Source: Pseudolabrys taiwanensis (lineage in GTDB: Bacteria; Pseudomonadota; Alphaproteobacteria; Rhizobiales; Xanthobacteraceae). Taken from it: DNA of 64,000 nucleotides. The stretch lies in assembly GCF_003367395.1 (NCBI RefSeq), contig NZ_CP031417.1, positions 2,170,001 through 2,234,000 of the forward strand. The letters are read 5' to 3'. Positions 44,298 to 53,547 of this stretch are shown here, piece by piece. Position numbers and translations under genes: made by a program. The notes below the pieces were generated by a model, which ran no database searches, had not been told where the DNA came from, and saw nothing but the letters and a program-made list of their open reading frames with translations. Every line of letters begins with the position of its first letter. Position 1 is the first letter of the stretch.

Positions 44298-45458
44298 TCA
44301 GTTCAGTAAATCGTTGAAAATCTTCGGGAAGGCGGGGGACGCCTCGAGCCCGACGCCCGGCGCGTCCGGCAAGGACGCGACGCCGTCGGCGAGCGGCAGA
44401 TGCGCCGTCAGGCTGCCGAACAAACCCGCGGTATCCATCGCGACCTCCGCGAGCCCGAGCCCCAGCCCGGCGACGCCATGCGCGGCGAGCAAATGGCCGG
44501 CATGGGGCGCGCAACGGTCGCGCTGCCAGCCATGCTCTTCCAAGTCGTCGAGAATGCGCAGGTATTCGATAATGCCGTAGCTCAACGAGATGTCGAATTG
44601 CAGCACGTCGCGGTCGCGACGCAGGCCGCCATAGCGCAACAGATTGCGGACATCGTCACGCGAGAACAGGTTCTCGCCCGTTGCCAGAGGCAGCGGAGAT
44701 ACCGTGGCGATGTCGTGATGCAGATCGTAATCGAGCGGGTGAACCGGCTCTTCGAGCCAAGCCAAAGGATAGGCCGCGAGCGCATCGAGATAGCGAACCG
44801 TCTTCTCGCGGTCGAAGGTGCCGTTGCCGTCGACCGCCAGCGACATGCCCGGCCCCAGCAGGGCCAAAACGGCTTCGATACGCGCAACGTCCTCTTGCAG
44901 GCTGACTCCGCCAATCTTGATCTTGAAACGTGTGTGACCTTCGCCGATCGCGCGGCGAATGTCCTCGCACAGCAGCTTTACATCATCGGCGTCGCGATAA
45001 TGCCCGCCGCTGGCGTAGAGGGCGACCTTCGCGCCCGCCGGACGGCCGCTCTCGCGCGCCAACACGATCCATAGTGGCTCGTCGGCGAGCTTGGCCTTCA
45101 GATCCCAAATCGCCGCATCGAGAAGACCGACCGCGCCGCAACGTTCGCCGTGGCCGCCGGGCTTTTCGTCGGCCATCAACACGTCCCAGGCGCGGTGCGG
45201 ATCGATGCCGCCATTGCCGTCGGTGTAACGGTCCGGCTCCGCCGCGGTCAGCCGCGGGATGAAGCGCTCACGCAGCAGCCCGCCATGGCCGTAACGGCCG
45301 ATCGAATCGAAGGCGAGGCCCACGACCGGCTTGCCGTTACGCACGACATCGCTGCGGACGGCGATCGCACTCGCGGTCATCGTACCAAAGCCGATGCTGG
45401 AGTTGCGCGTCGCCGAACCGAGCCGAACCGTCTTTTCCTGGACGGCAAGGATACGCAT
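44298..45458 (-). CDS. Enolase-superfamily dehydratase, D-tartrate dehydratase-like (mandelate racemase family)
   Basis: 386 residues; ATG at 45458 overlaps the VOC stop. The lid has NGRYG-like SIGRYGHGGLLRERF and EKPGGHGER; the barrel has KIK (Lys179/Lys181), metal ligands Asp210, Glu236 and Glu262 (TGENLFS), and His319 in the PHAGH loop. Segment order and the LLRYGGLRRDRD stretch are strikingly like the characterised D-tartrate dehydratase of Bradyrhizobium, from memory. A 2-hydroxy acid dehydratase in a Rieske operon is unexpected; it may act on a hydroxy acid produced by the pathway. Confidence 0.85.
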   Translation of the reverse strand: MRILAVQEKTVRLGSATRNSSIGFGTMTASAIAVRSDVVRNGKPVVGLAFDSIGRYGHGGLLRERFIPRLTAAEPDRYTDGNGGIDPHRAWDVLMADEKPGGHGERCGAVGLLDAAIWDLKAKLADEPLWIVLARESGRPAGAKVALYASGGHYRDADDVKLLCEDIRRAIGEGHTRFKIKIGGVSLQEDVARIEAVLALLGPGMSLAVDGNGTFDREKTVRYLDALAAYPLAWLEEPVHPLDYDLHHDIATVSPLPLATGENLFSRDDVRNLLRYGGLRRDRDVLQFDISLSYGIIEYLRILDDLEEHGWQRDRCAPHAGHLLAAHGVAGLGLGLAEVAMDTAGLFGSLTAHLPLADGVASLPDAPGVGLEASPAFPKIFNDLLN

Positions 45459-45856
45459 CAGCCTTCCTTCGCCTGCCGCCAGTCGTGCGAAGAAACGTCG
45501 AAGACGATTCCGTTGACGTCCTTGAACTTCTTCTCGGCGTCGACGCCGGGATACGCCGGCAATTGCATGAAGAACTCGCCGCCAAGCTGCTTGATCTTCT
45601 CGGCCGTCGCGTCCTCGTCGTCGACGACGAAACCGAAGTGATGCAGCCCGGCCCAGTCCGGACCGCCCTTGCCGCCCTTCGTGCCTTCGGGGAAGTGCAG
45701 CAGCGTCAGGTTCATAATGCCGTCCGAGAGCGAAATCGCGTTGCCGATCGGGCTGTCGACCTGGGCGACCCGCTTGAGCTCGAATGCACCTTCGTAGAAA
45801 GCAGCGGCCTTCTCCAGATCGGGGACCTGAATGGCGATATGTCGGATCTTGGCCAT
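45458..45856 (-). CDS. VOC-family protein (glyoxalase/methylmalonyl-CoA epimerase-like)
   Basis: 132 residues from the ATG at 45856, six bases after GGAGAA; ATGs at 45868 and a TTG-type start further up are weaker. Single VOC module: IRHIAIQVPDLEKAAAFYEGAF, LHHFGFVVDD and the C-terminal GIVFDVSSHDW, with His of IRHIAIQV and His of LHHFGF as metal-ligand candidates. Possibly a lactoylglutathione-lyase-like or epimerase enzyme, or a small dioxygenase. First gene of the Rieske operon. Confidence 0.85.
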   Translation of the reverse strand: MAKIRHIAIQVPDLEKAAAFYEGAFELKRVAQVDSPIGNAISLSDGIMNLTLLHFPEGTKGGKGGPDWAGLHHFGFVVDDEDATAEKIKQLGGEFFMQLPAYPGVDAEKKFKDVNGIVFDVSSHDWRQAKEG

Positions 45857-45908
45857 GGCGTTCTCCATTAAACCCGCGGGAAGAGGATCGATAAGAGGTT
45901 GCAACCTC

Positions 45909-45928
45909 TCGCGCTGGCGCCAGCGCGA
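45909..45928. promoter_or_regulatory. 20-base perfect palindrome near the VOC start
   Basis: Uninterrupted self-complementary 20-mer with core CTGGCGCCAG, 53 bases upstream of the VOC start codon. Symmetric operator or cruciform candidate; the TetR encoded at the operon end is the obvious ligand. Confidence 0.5.
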
Positions 45929-46087
45929 ATACAGTCGACAGCAAACCGAATCTTATTCGATTTTGGAAGCACAAATTTCGGGCGCAGCCGGTTTCGGCCC
46001 CTAATGTTGCTCTGCATATTTAGTCTCTCGCGCAACTTATTATTTCAACCCGCTTGAATAGAGCCCAATATATCGACGATTTCTTGC

Positions 46088-46113
46088 GCATGTCGTCAGA
46101 TCAAACGACATGC
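46088..46113. promoter_or_regulatory. Interrupted palindrome GCATGTCGT-N8-ACGACATGC
   Basis: Perfect 9-base arms separated by CAGATCAA, in the middle of the divergent region about 165 bases from the TRAP receptor start. Size and symmetry fit a dimeric regulator site. Confidence 0.55.
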
Positions 46114-46277
46114 ATTCAACTGAAAAGCGATGACGCAGCGCGCAAAACAGTGCCGTGCAACATGGCAGCCCATGCACAAATAAAGTTCGCTTTTGATAAT
46201 CAAAGGCTCTTGACCGTATTTCATGACAACAACATTGTTCAGCACCGTAATTTTTCTAAACCGAAGGAGATTTGATT

Positions 46278-47267
46278 ATGAACGCCCTACGCCGGACGGC
46301 CACGCATCGCCTTCGGATCGCTGCAACGGGATTGGGTCTGCTGCTCGCGTCGACCAGCGTGCACGCGCAGGAAGTCACGTTGAAAGCAGCCGTGTTCGTG
46401 CCGCCGACCACGACCTACGGCATTCCGTTCAAGCGCTTCGTCGATCACGTCAACGAAACCGGTAAGGGCGTGCTGCAGATCCGCATCGTCGGCGGCCCGG
46501 AAGCCGTCCCAGCCGATGGCCAGGCGCAGGCGGTGAAGACCGGCGTACTCGATATCGCCTCGATCCCGCCCGCCTACTACAAGAGTGTGATGGTCGAGGG
46601 CGACGCGCAGGTGCTCTCCGACATGAGCCTCGCCGAGCAGCGCAAGTCCGGCGCCTATGAAGCGCTCAACAAGATCGCGATTGAGCGCCTCGGCTCGTTT
46701 TATCTGACGACCTACGGCATCGGTGTGCCGTTCCACCTGTATGTCACCAAGGACATGCCGGTGAAGAGCATCGAAGACCTCAAGGGTCTGCGCTTCCGCG
46801 GCCAGCCGAACTACAACGCCATCTTCAAGCACTACGGCATCGCCGGCGTGAACGTCGCGGCGCCGGAAACCTACACCGCTCTCGAGCGCGGCACCGTGCA
46901 GGGCTATGGCTGGCCGCTGTGGGGCATCAACGACTTCGGCTGGGAGAAGCTGACCAAGGTGCGCGTCGACCCTGGCTTCTACAACGTCATCGTCAATATC
47001 CTGATGAACAAGGCCAAATACGACGCGCTCACCCCCGCTCAGCGCAAGGTGATCGACGACGCCGTCGTCTGGTTCGAGCAGGACAACGAGAAGTACACCG
47101 CGGAAAAGACCAAGGAGACGCTCGACATGCAGGCCAAGGCCGGCATCAAGACCGTCGACTTCGGGCCCGAGTTCAAGAAGATGGCGGTTGACCTCTACTG
47201 GGATGATCTGAAGAAGCTCAGCCCCGACGCGATCACGAAGCTGCAATCGCAGCTCACCAAGAAGTAA
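46278..47267 (+). CDS. TRAP transporter substrate-binding protein (DctP family)
   Basis: 329 residues from the ATG at 46278, well placed after AAGGAGA. Signal peptide (LLLASTSVHA, cleavage before QEVTLKA). DctP family, with the LKGLRFRGQPNYNAIF substrate-carboxylate loop and ALERGTVQGYGWPLWGIND. Aromatic residues in that loop (YGWPLWG) suggest a bulky or aromatic ligand. It starts the operon with the membrane subunits and a molybdenum hydroxylase. Confidence 0.9.
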   Translation: MNALRRTATHRLRIAATGLGLLLASTSVHAQEVTLKAAVFVPPTTTYGIPFKRFVDHVNETGKGVLQIRIVGGPEAVPADGQAQAVKTGVLDIASIPPAYYKSVMVEGDAQVLSDMSLAEQRKSGAYEALNKIAIERLGSFYLTTYGIGVPFHLYVTKDMPVKSIEDLKGLRFRGQPNYNAIFKHYGIAGVNVAAPETYTALERGTVQGYGWPLWGINDFGWEKLTKVRVDPGFYNVIVNILMNKAKYDALTPAQRKVIDDAVVWFEQDNEKYTAEKTKETLDMQAKAGIKTVDFGPEFKKMAVDLYWDDLKKLSPDAITKLQSQLTKK

Positions 47268-47288
47268 CTGTCAGGACTGTTCGCAGGC

Positions 47289-47831
47289 ATGCGCGCGATC
47301 TTTTGGATCAACGGCTGGCTGGTACGACTCTTGATCGTACTGGCCATCCTCGTGATCGTGGCGATGACCCTCGGCATCAGCGCCGAGGTCATCCTGCGAA
47401 TTTTCGGCTTTCCCTCCATCGTCGGACTGATCGAGCTCACCGAATATGGGCTCTTCATCTCGACCTTCTTCGCCGCCCCCTATCTCTTGCGGCATAACGA
47501 GCACATCCGCGTCGACATTCTGATGTCGCGTGCCGACAAGGAAACGGCGCGGGTGGTCGAGTTCGGCGTGCTTCTGTGTATCGTGACGATTTCGGTCATC
47601 ACGGGTTTCGTCGCGACCGTGGTCATGATCGGCAACATCCAGAACAACACGCTGATCTTCAAGGATCTGATCTTCCCGCAGTGGTGGCTGGACTGGATCA
47701 TTCCCCTCACCTGCGTGTCCCTGACCCTCCAGGCCTTCGAACTCATGGCGACGCTGTGGACGTCACACACGCCGGTGAGCCACGAGCCGGCCGAGCACGT
47801 GCCCGGAATCCAGCGAGAGGAAATGCCATGA
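47289..47831 (+). CDS. TRAP transporter small permease (DctQ family)
   Basis: 180 residues, four helices. GFPSIVGLIELTEYGLFISTFFAAPYLLRHNEHIRVDIL is typical DctQ; Arg/Asp pair RVDIL lines the small-subunit interface. The ATGA overlap couples it to the large permease gene. Confidence 0.9.
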   Translation: MRAIFWINGWLVRLLIVLAILVIVAMTLGISAEVILRIFGFPSIVGLIELTEYGLFISTFFAAPYLLRHNEHIRVDILMSRADKETARVVEFGVLLCIVTISVITGFVATVVMIGNIQNNTLIFKDLIFPQWWLDWIIPLTCVSLTLQAFELMATLWTSHTPVSHEPAEHVPGIQREEMP

Positions 47832-49135
47832 GCTGGGGCTCAATTCTCGCGCTGATGTTCGCCTCGAAGGTCGGCCTGCTGCTCACCGCGCTGCCGGTCG
47901 CCTTCGTCTTCTTCATCATCAACATCGTCGGGTCCTATCTGATCTTCGGCGGCTTTCCCGGCCTCGAACAGATGGTGCGCAACGAGCAGCTTTCGGTCGC
48001 CCAGTTCTCACTGGTGCCGATCCCGCTGTTCGTGCTGATGGGCGAAGTGCTGTTCCACACCGGCCTCGCCATGAAGTCGATCGACGCCGTGGAGGCCGTC
48101 ATCCGCCGCGTGCCGGGGCGCCTCGCGGTCGTCACCTTGGTCGCAGGCACGATCTTCTCGGCCATCTCCGGCTCGACCATCGCCACGACCGCGATGCTCG
48201 GATCGCTGCTGCTGCCGCAGATGCTGCAGCGGAATTACGAACCGCGAACCGCCATGGGCCCGATCCTGGCCATCGGCGGCGTCGACATCCTCATTCCGCC
48301 TTCGGGCCTCGCCGTGCTGCTCGGCAGCCTCGCCGGCATTTCCATTTCCGGCCTGCTCATCGGCGGCATCGTTCCCGGCCTGATCCTCGCCGCCTTGTTC
48401 ATCGGCTACGTGGTGCTGCGCTGCTGGCTCAATCCCGCTCTCGCGCCCGCCTACGAAGACAGCGGCGCGCCGGTCGCGCATCCCTGGCTCAATCTGCTGC
48501 TCACCGTCGTTCCCCTGATCGGCGTGTTCGGCATCGTCGTCGTCAGCATGACCAGCGGCTGGGCGACGCCGACCGAATCGAGCGCACTTGGCGCCCTCGC
48601 CACGGTGCTGCTCGCCGCCTGCTACGGACAGTTGAAATGGCCGAGCCTGCGTAAAGCGCTGATGGGCACAGCGGTCATCTCCGGCTCGCTGCTCTTCATC
48701 ATCGTCGGTGCCACGACGTTCGCCCAGCTCCTGAGCTTCTCGGGCGCGACGGCAGGTCTCGTCGCGATGATCGAGAGCGCCGGCCTGCCGCATGTGATCG
48801 TGCTCATCGGCATGCTGGCGATCCTGATGATCCTGGGCTTCTTCATTGACCAGACCAGCATCATGATGATCACGTTGCCCTTCTACATGCCCTTGTTGCG
48901 CACCATGGGCGTTGATCTCGTCTGGTTCGGCATCCTCTATCTGCTCTGCATGCAGATCGGCCTGCTGACGCCGCCCTTCGGGCTTCTGTTGTTCGTGCTC
49001 AAGGGGGTCGCCCCTCCCGGCATCACCGTCGGTCAGATCTACCGCGCGGCCATTCCCTATGTGTGGCTGACCATACTCATGATGGCGCTGATCTTCGTGA
49101 TGCCCTGGATGGTCACCGCTTTTGTGCCAAACTAA
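47828..49135 (+). CDS. TRAP transporter large permease (DctM family)
   Basis: 435 residues from the ATG at 47828, overlapping the small-permease stop. SGSTIATTAMLGSLLLPQM (about 115-133), DILIPPSGLAVLLG, TPTESSALGALATVLL and TPPFGLLLFVLKG are the DctM signatures. Five bases separate it from the CoxM-like gene, linking transport and oxidation in one message. Confidence 0.92.
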   Translation: MSWGSILALMFASKVGLLLTALPVAFVFFIINIVGSYLIFGGFPGLEQMVRNEQLSVAQFSLVPIPLFVLMGEVLFHTGLAMKSIDAVEAVIRRVPGRLAVVTLVAGTIFSAISGSTIATTAMLGSLLLPQMLQRNYEPRTAMGPILAIGGVDILIPPSGLAVLLGSLAGISISGLLIGGIVPGLILAALFIGYVVLRCWLNPALAPAYEDSGAPVAHPWLNLLLTVVPLIGVFGIVVVSMTSGWATPTESSALGALATVLLAACYGQLKWPSLRKALMGTAVISGSLLFIIVGATTFAQLLSFSGATAGLVAMIESAGLPHVIVLIGMLAILMILGFFIDQTSIMMITLPFYMPLLRTMGVDLVWFGILYLLCMQIGLLTPPFGLLLFVLKGVAPPGITVGQIYRAAIPYVWLTILMMALIFVMPWMVTAFVPN

Positions 49136-49140
49136 GAGCG

Positions 49141-50025
49141 ATGAAGGCCCCTGTCTTCACTTACCGTCGGCCGGATACCTTGGACGAGGCTTTGGACCTG
49201 CTGGCCGACAATGACGGCGGCACGCAGGTCCTCGCCGGCGGCCAGAGTTTGATGGCGACCTTGAACATGCGGCTGTCCGGGCCGGCGGTTCTAGTCGATA
49301 TCAACCGCATTGCATCGTTGCGCGGCATCGAGGCCCGCGACGGCGGCATCCGCCTCGGCGCGCTGGTGCGGCATGCCGAGGTGCTCGCCTCGGGCATGAT
49401 CGCGCAAAAGGTGCCGCTGCTGGCATTGGCCTTGCCGCATGTCGCGCACATGGCCGTACGCAATCGCGGCACCACCTGCGGCAGCCTGGCACTCGCCGAC
49501 CCTTCCGCCGAAATGCCCGCGGTCGCAGTGACGCTCAATGCGGACATTGTTCTCGCGAAGAAGGGCGAGCGACGTACCGTGCCGGCCCGTGATTTCTTCA
49601 AAGGTCTCTACGAGACCGCGCGCGACGACGACGAAATGATCGTCGAAGTCGTTTTCCCGAACGCGGCGGACAACGAGTGGTTCGGCTTCACCGAGCTCAG
49701 CCGCCGGCACGGCGACTTCGCCACCGTCGGCGTTGCCGTGCGCGCAGTGAAGGCTGGCGACCGGCTCGACGACCTCGACGTGACGATCTTCGGCTCGGAG
49801 GCGACGCCGCTCCTGAGCAAAACGGCCGGGTCATTTGCCATCGCCAGCAATGCCTCCGACAAGACGTTGGCGGAAATGGCCGCCGCCATCACGGACGACA
49901 TGGAGCCGATGGACAATCACCAGGGCCGCGGCGACACCAAGCGCAAGCAGGGCGCGACGCTCATCCGCCGCGCGTTGCGCGATGTGCTCGACCGCGCCTT
50001 CCCCGAACAGGCGCCCGTGTCATGA
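49141..50025 (+). CDS. Molybdenum hydroxylase FAD subunit (CoxM-like), set 1
   Basis: 294 residues from the ATG at 49141. FAD-binding domain with LAGGQSLMATLNMRL and RNRGTTCGSLALADPSAEMPA, the two flavin-contact loops, and C-terminal CO-dehydrogenase flavoprotein module. Passes electrons from the iron-sulfur subunit to its acceptor. Overlaps the CoxS-like gene by four bases. Confidence 0.9.
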   Translation: MKAPVFTYRRPDTLDEALDLLADNDGGTQVLAGGQSLMATLNMRLSGPAVLVDINRIASLRGIEARDGGIRLGALVRHAEVLASGMIAQKVPLLALALPHVAHMAVRNRGTTCGSLALADPSAEMPAVAVTLNADIVLAKKGERRTVPARDFFKGLYETARDDDEMIVEVVFPNAADNEWFGFTELSRRHGDFATVGVAVRAVKAGDRLDDLDVTIFGSEATPLLSKTAGSFAIASNASDKTLAEMAAAITDDMEPMDNHQGRGDTKRKQGATLIRRALRDVLDRAFPEQAPVS

Positions 50026-50498
50026 CGGAGACGCACGCCATCTCCTTCACGCTCAACGGCCAACCGGTTTCGGCCGAGGTCGATGCCCGGCTGCATCTGG
50101 CCGACTTTCTGCGCCATACGCTCAAGCTCACCGGCACGCATATCGGTTGCGAGCACGGCGTGTGCGGCGCCTGCAATGTGCTGGTCGACGGCCGCTCGGC
50201 GCGTAGTTGCCTGATGCTCGCGGTACAGGCGGACGGCACGACGGTCGAGACGATTGAGGGGCTGACCGCACGCGGCAAGATCGCCGATCTGCAGGCCGAG
50301 TTCGCCGCCCGCAACGCGTTGCAATGCGGCTATTGCACGCCCGGCATGCTGGCGACTGCTGCCGAACTCCTGGAGCATCCGGCGCCGACGCGCGAGGAAA
50401 TCCGCGACGCGCTGTCGGGCAACTACTGCCGCTGTACCGGCTATCACGCCATCGTCGACGCCATCGAAGCCGTGGCGCAGAAACGGCGGGCCCCGTGA
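50022..50498 (+). CDS. Molybdenum hydroxylase iron-sulfur subunit (CoxS-like), set 1
   Basis: 158 residues. N-terminal [2Fe-2S] Cys in GCEHGVCGACNVLVDG and SCLML; C-terminal cluster in CGYCTPGM and CRCTGY. The full set of eight cysteines is present. GTGA overlap with the next gene implies translational coupling. Confidence 0.92.
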   Translation: MTETHAISFTLNGQPVSAEVDARLHLADFLRHTLKLTGTHIGCEHGVCGACNVLVDGRSARSCLMLAVQADGTTVETIEGLTARGKIADLQAEFAARNALQCGYCTPGMLATAAELLEHPAPTREEIRDALSGNYCRCTGYHAIVDAIEAVAQKRRAP

Positions 50499-52864
50499 GC
50501 GCCGCAACCACAGGCCAGATGGGCGCGCCCGTTCCCCGGCGCGAAGCGTCCCGTCTCGTCGCGGGCAAAGGCCGCTACACCGACGATATCGACGTCGCCG
50601 GCCTGTTGCATGTCGCCTTCGTACGGAGCCCCTACCCGCACGCCCGTATCGATACCATCGATGTCGAGGACGCCAAGGCGATGCAAGGCGTTGTCGCCGT
50701 GCTCACCGCGGACGATCTCGCCGCCGTGTGCGCGCCGTGGCAGACGCGGCTCGCACTGCTGCCGAGCCATGTGTCGCCGCCGCAGATGCCGCTCGCGCAG
50801 GGCGAGGCCTGTTGGCAGGGCGAAGCCGTCGTCGCCATCGTAGCAGGCTCGCGCGCCTTGGCCGAGGATGCCGCCGAGCGCGTCGACATTACCTGGAGCG
50901 AATTGCCGGTCGTGCCGGACCTCGAGACCGCCGCCGCGCCTGACGCGCCGATGGTCAACGGCGCGATGACGAGCAATCTCGGACTCGACCACAACTTCGT
51001 CGCCGGCGATCCCGACGGCGCGTTTCGCGATGCCGCCGTGGTGGTGGAGCACGACTTCGCCTTCGACCGCCAGACCGGCGTCACGCTCGAGCCGCGCGTC
51101 ATCCTCGCCGAGTTCGACCCACGGGTCGGCGAACTCACGGTGCACCATTCGCATCAAGTGCCGCATCAGATGCGCGACGTGTTCGCGGCGCAACTGAAGC
51201 TGCCGCTGTCCAAGGTGCGCGTGGTCACGCCCGACGTCGGCGGCGCTTTCGGCCTCAAGCTCGCCGCCTATCCTGACGAAATGGCGGTCGCGGCCATCGC
51301 CGTGCTGCTCGGCAAGCCGGTGAAGTATTGCGTCGACCGCCTCGAAGCGTTCATCAGCGACAACCACGCGCGCGAGGCCAAGGTGCGTGGCCGCCTCGCG
51401 GTCGCCGGCGACGGCACGCTGTTGGCGATGGAGGTGTCCGTCGTTTCCGGCTTTGGCGCCTATTCCGCCTATCCCCGTGGCAGCGTCGGCGAAGGTCTCC
51501 AGGCGGTGCATATGTCGGCCGCCCCTTATCGCCTTGCCAACTTTCGCGGGCGCGTGCGCGGCTATTTCCAGAACAAGCCGCCGAGCGGCGTGTTGCGGGC
51601 CGTCGGCCAGCCGATCGCGACGACCGTCACCGAACAATTGCTCGACCTTGCCGCTCGCAAGCTCGACCTCGATCCCGCTGAGATTCGCCGACGCAATTAT
51701 GCCGACGCCGCAACCGTGACGTCGCGCTCGGCGGGCGGGATCGTGTTGTCCGAACTTTCTCTCGAGCGTTGCCATGAGCGCCTGCTCGCCCTCATGGACT
51801 ACGAAACGTTGCGCCGCGAGCAGACGAGCTTGCGCAAGCGTGGCATTCATCGCGGCATTGGCTTTGCCGCTTTCATCGAACAGACCGCGGTCGGGCCATC
51901 GCTTTATGGGCCTCAGAATGTGCGCGCCTCGGCGCAGGAGACCTGTCGCCTGACGCTCGAAGCGGACGGCGGCGTCCGCTGCGCCACGAGCATCACCGAC
52001 CAGGGCCAGGGCACACGCACGGCCTTGGCCCAGATCGTTGCCGATGAGCTTGGCGTCGGCATCGAGACGGTCGACATCGCCACGGGGGACACCCAGAGCA
52101 CGCCCTTCGGTGGTGGTGCCTGGGCTTCGCGCGGCACAGCGCTCGGCGGCGAAGCGGCATTGCGCGCCGCTCGGCGCCTCAAAGACAGCGTGCTCGCGAT
52201 CGCCGGCTCCTTGCTGCAGACCGATGCCGGCGCCCTCACCGTCAGGAACGGCACGATCTATAGCGCCGCCGGCCTCGCACAGATGACGATCGCGGACATT
52301 GCCGCCGCGGCGTGCTTCAGTGCGCATACGGTGCCACTCACCGAATTGCCACCGCTCGAAATCACCGAGAGCTTCGCCCCGCGCGAAGTGCCTTACGTCG
52401 CCGCCAATGGCATACAAGCCGCACATGTCGAGGTCGACCCCGAGCTCGGCACCATCCGCGTGCTCGACTTCTGGGTGGTCGACGACTGCGGCCGCGTCAT
52501 CAACCCGCTGCTGGTCGACGAACAGATCCGGGGCGGCGTGGTGCAGGGCATCGGCGCGGCGCTCTACGAGCAGTGCATCTACAGCGCTGACGGCCAGCTC
52601 GAGAATGGTAGTCTCGCGGACTATCTGGTGCCGATGGCCGGCGAGATGCCGGACATCCATGTCGCCCATATGGAAACCCCGACCAGCGCCACGACGCTCG
52701 GTGCCCGTGGCGTCGGCGAAGCCGGCACGGTCGGTGGCGCCGCCGCGATCTGGACCGCGGTCAACGATGCACTCTCGCCCTTCGGCGCGGTTATGACGGC
52801 ACAGCCGTTCACACCAGAGCGCGTTCTCGATCGATTGGAAGCTGCTGAACCGGCGGCGCGCTGA
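50495..52864 (+). CDS. Molybdenum hydroxylase large subunit (CoxL/xanthine dehydrogenase family), set 1
   Basis: 789 residues with a GTG start at 50495 overlapping the CoxS stop; an ATG at 50519 is possible. The N-terminus (VAGKGRYTDDI) and molybdopterin loops DVGGAFGLK and SGVLRAVGQP are present, and the catalytic Glu is in GARGVGEAGTVG. The AYXCSFR loop of true CO dehydrogenase is missing, so it hydroxylates an organic compound such as an N-heterocycle or aldehyde. Likely substrate is what the co-transcribed TRAP system imports. Confidence 0.9.
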   Translation: MSAATTGQMGAPVPRREASRLVAGKGRYTDDIDVAGLLHVAFVRSPYPHARIDTIDVEDAKAMQGVVAVLTADDLAAVCAPWQTRLALLPSHVSPPQMPLAQGEACWQGEAVVAIVAGSRALAEDAAERVDITWSELPVVPDLETAAAPDAPMVNGAMTSNLGLDHNFVAGDPDGAFRDAAVVVEHDFAFDRQTGVTLEPRVILAEFDPRVGELTVHHSHQVPHQMRDVFAAQLKLPLSKVRVVTPDVGGAFGLKLAAYPDEMAVAAIAVLLGKPVKYCVDRLEAFISDNHAREAKVRGRLAVAGDGTLLAMEVSVVSGFGAYSAYPRGSVGEGLQAVHMSAAPYRLANFRGRVRGYFQNKPPSGVLRAVGQPIATTVTEQLLDLAARKLDLDPAEIRRRNYADAATVTSRSAGGIVLSELSLERCHERLLALMDYETLRREQTSLRKRGIHRGIGFAAFIEQTAVGPSLYGPQNVRASAQETCRLTLEADGGVRCATSITDQGQGTRTALAQIVADELGVGIETVDIATGDTQSTPFGGGAWASRGTALGGEAALRAARRLKDSVLAIAGSLLQTDAGALTVRNGTIYSAAGLAQMTIADIAAAACFSAHTVPLTELPPLEITESFAPREVPYVAANGIQAAHVEVDPELGTIRVLDFWVVDDCGRVINPLLVDEQIRGGVVQGIGAALYEQCIYSADGQLENGSLADYLVPMAGEMPDIHVAHMETPTSATTLGARGVGEAGTVGGAAAIWTAVNDALSPFGAVMTAQPFTPERVLDRLEAAEPAAR

Positions 52865-52906
52865 CGACAGCACGCCCGGCTCGCCGCGACTGTACGGCCT
52901 CGCGTT

Positions 52907-53515
52907 TCAGCGCGCCGGCCGATAACTCAAACTGCTTATCGCGAATTCGATCTGCTGCTCCAGCGTCGGGCCGGGCATGTCCTTCTTCTCGGCAATGAGC
53001 TGAGGATGGAAGAAACTGACCAGCGAGGAACAGGTGCACATCGCTGCCGTCGGCACATCGGCGACATGAAATTCGCCTTTCTCCACGCCTTCGGCGATCA
53101 CGGTCGCGAAGGAGCCGATAATGCACTGCATGTGGGCGATGCAGACGTCCCAGCTCTCGACCATCGCCACCGCGACCATTTCGTGCATTTTCGAGTCGTC
53201 AACATAACGCTCGGAGTTCATGCGATGCACCGCCGCCAGCAACTCGCGCAGCTTGTCGGCTGCCGGCAGCCCCTGCTTCTGGGTGATGGCGAGCGCGGCC
53301 GCCTCGACCTCCCCCATCAGCCGCCGGGCGACGCCCTCATGAATCGCCTTCTTCGAATCGAAGAAGCGATAGACGTTGGCCGGGCTCATGCGCAGGTGCT
53401 TGGCGATATCGGCCACCGTGGTCTTGGTGTAGCCGATCTCACGAAATAGCCGCTCCGCAGTCAGGAGAATGCGTTCGCGAATGTCGGTCTCGGTATGGTC
53501 GGCCACGCCAGTCAT
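52907..53515 (-). CDS. TetR-family transcriptional regulator (RND operon)
   Basis: 202 residues. Helix-turn-helix RERILLTAERLFREIGYTKTTVADIAKHLRMSPANVYRFFDSKKAI; the C-terminal domain is TetR_C_7-like. ATG at 53515 lies 32 bases after the RND stop, so it is the last gene of the efflux operon and probably its repressor. Convergent with the CoxL gene; the 42-base gap between them has no clear terminator. Confidence 0.88.
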   Translation of the reverse strand: MTGVADHTETDIRERILLTAERLFREIGYTKTTVADIAKHLRMSPANVYRFFDSKKAIHEGVARRLMGEVEAAALAITQKQGLPAADKLRELLAAVHRMNSERYVDDSKMHEMVAVAMVESWDVCIAHMQCIIGSFATVIAEGVEKGEFHVADVPTAAMCTCSSLVSFFHPQLIAEKKDMPGPTLEQQIEFAISSLSYRPAR

Positions 53516-53547
53516 CGGTAGGTTCTCTAACCCTCTTCTATGTCAGA

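Larger units (their letters stand above)
45857..46277. promoter_or_regulatory. Divergent promoter region of Rieske operon and TRAP-hydroxylase operon
   Basis: 421 bases without a gene and visibly AT-richer than the surroundings. It contains three palindromes, two listed separately and one at 45947-45959 (CGAAT-CTT-ATTCG, extendable as AAA...TTT). A strong AAGGAGA ribosome site precedes the TRAP receptor ATG at 46278. A TTGACC at 46209 could be a -35 element. Confidence 0.55.

Noticed and set aside
49141..52864. Carbon monoxide dehydrogenase
   Set aside because: Subunit order matches, but the large subunit lacks the AYXCSFR active-site loop; a broader molybdenum hydroxylase is the better call.
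50444..52873. 809-codon minus-strand frame opposite the CoxL gene
   Set aside because: Antisense shadow of the hydroxylase large subunit with Arg/His/Asp-rich composition.
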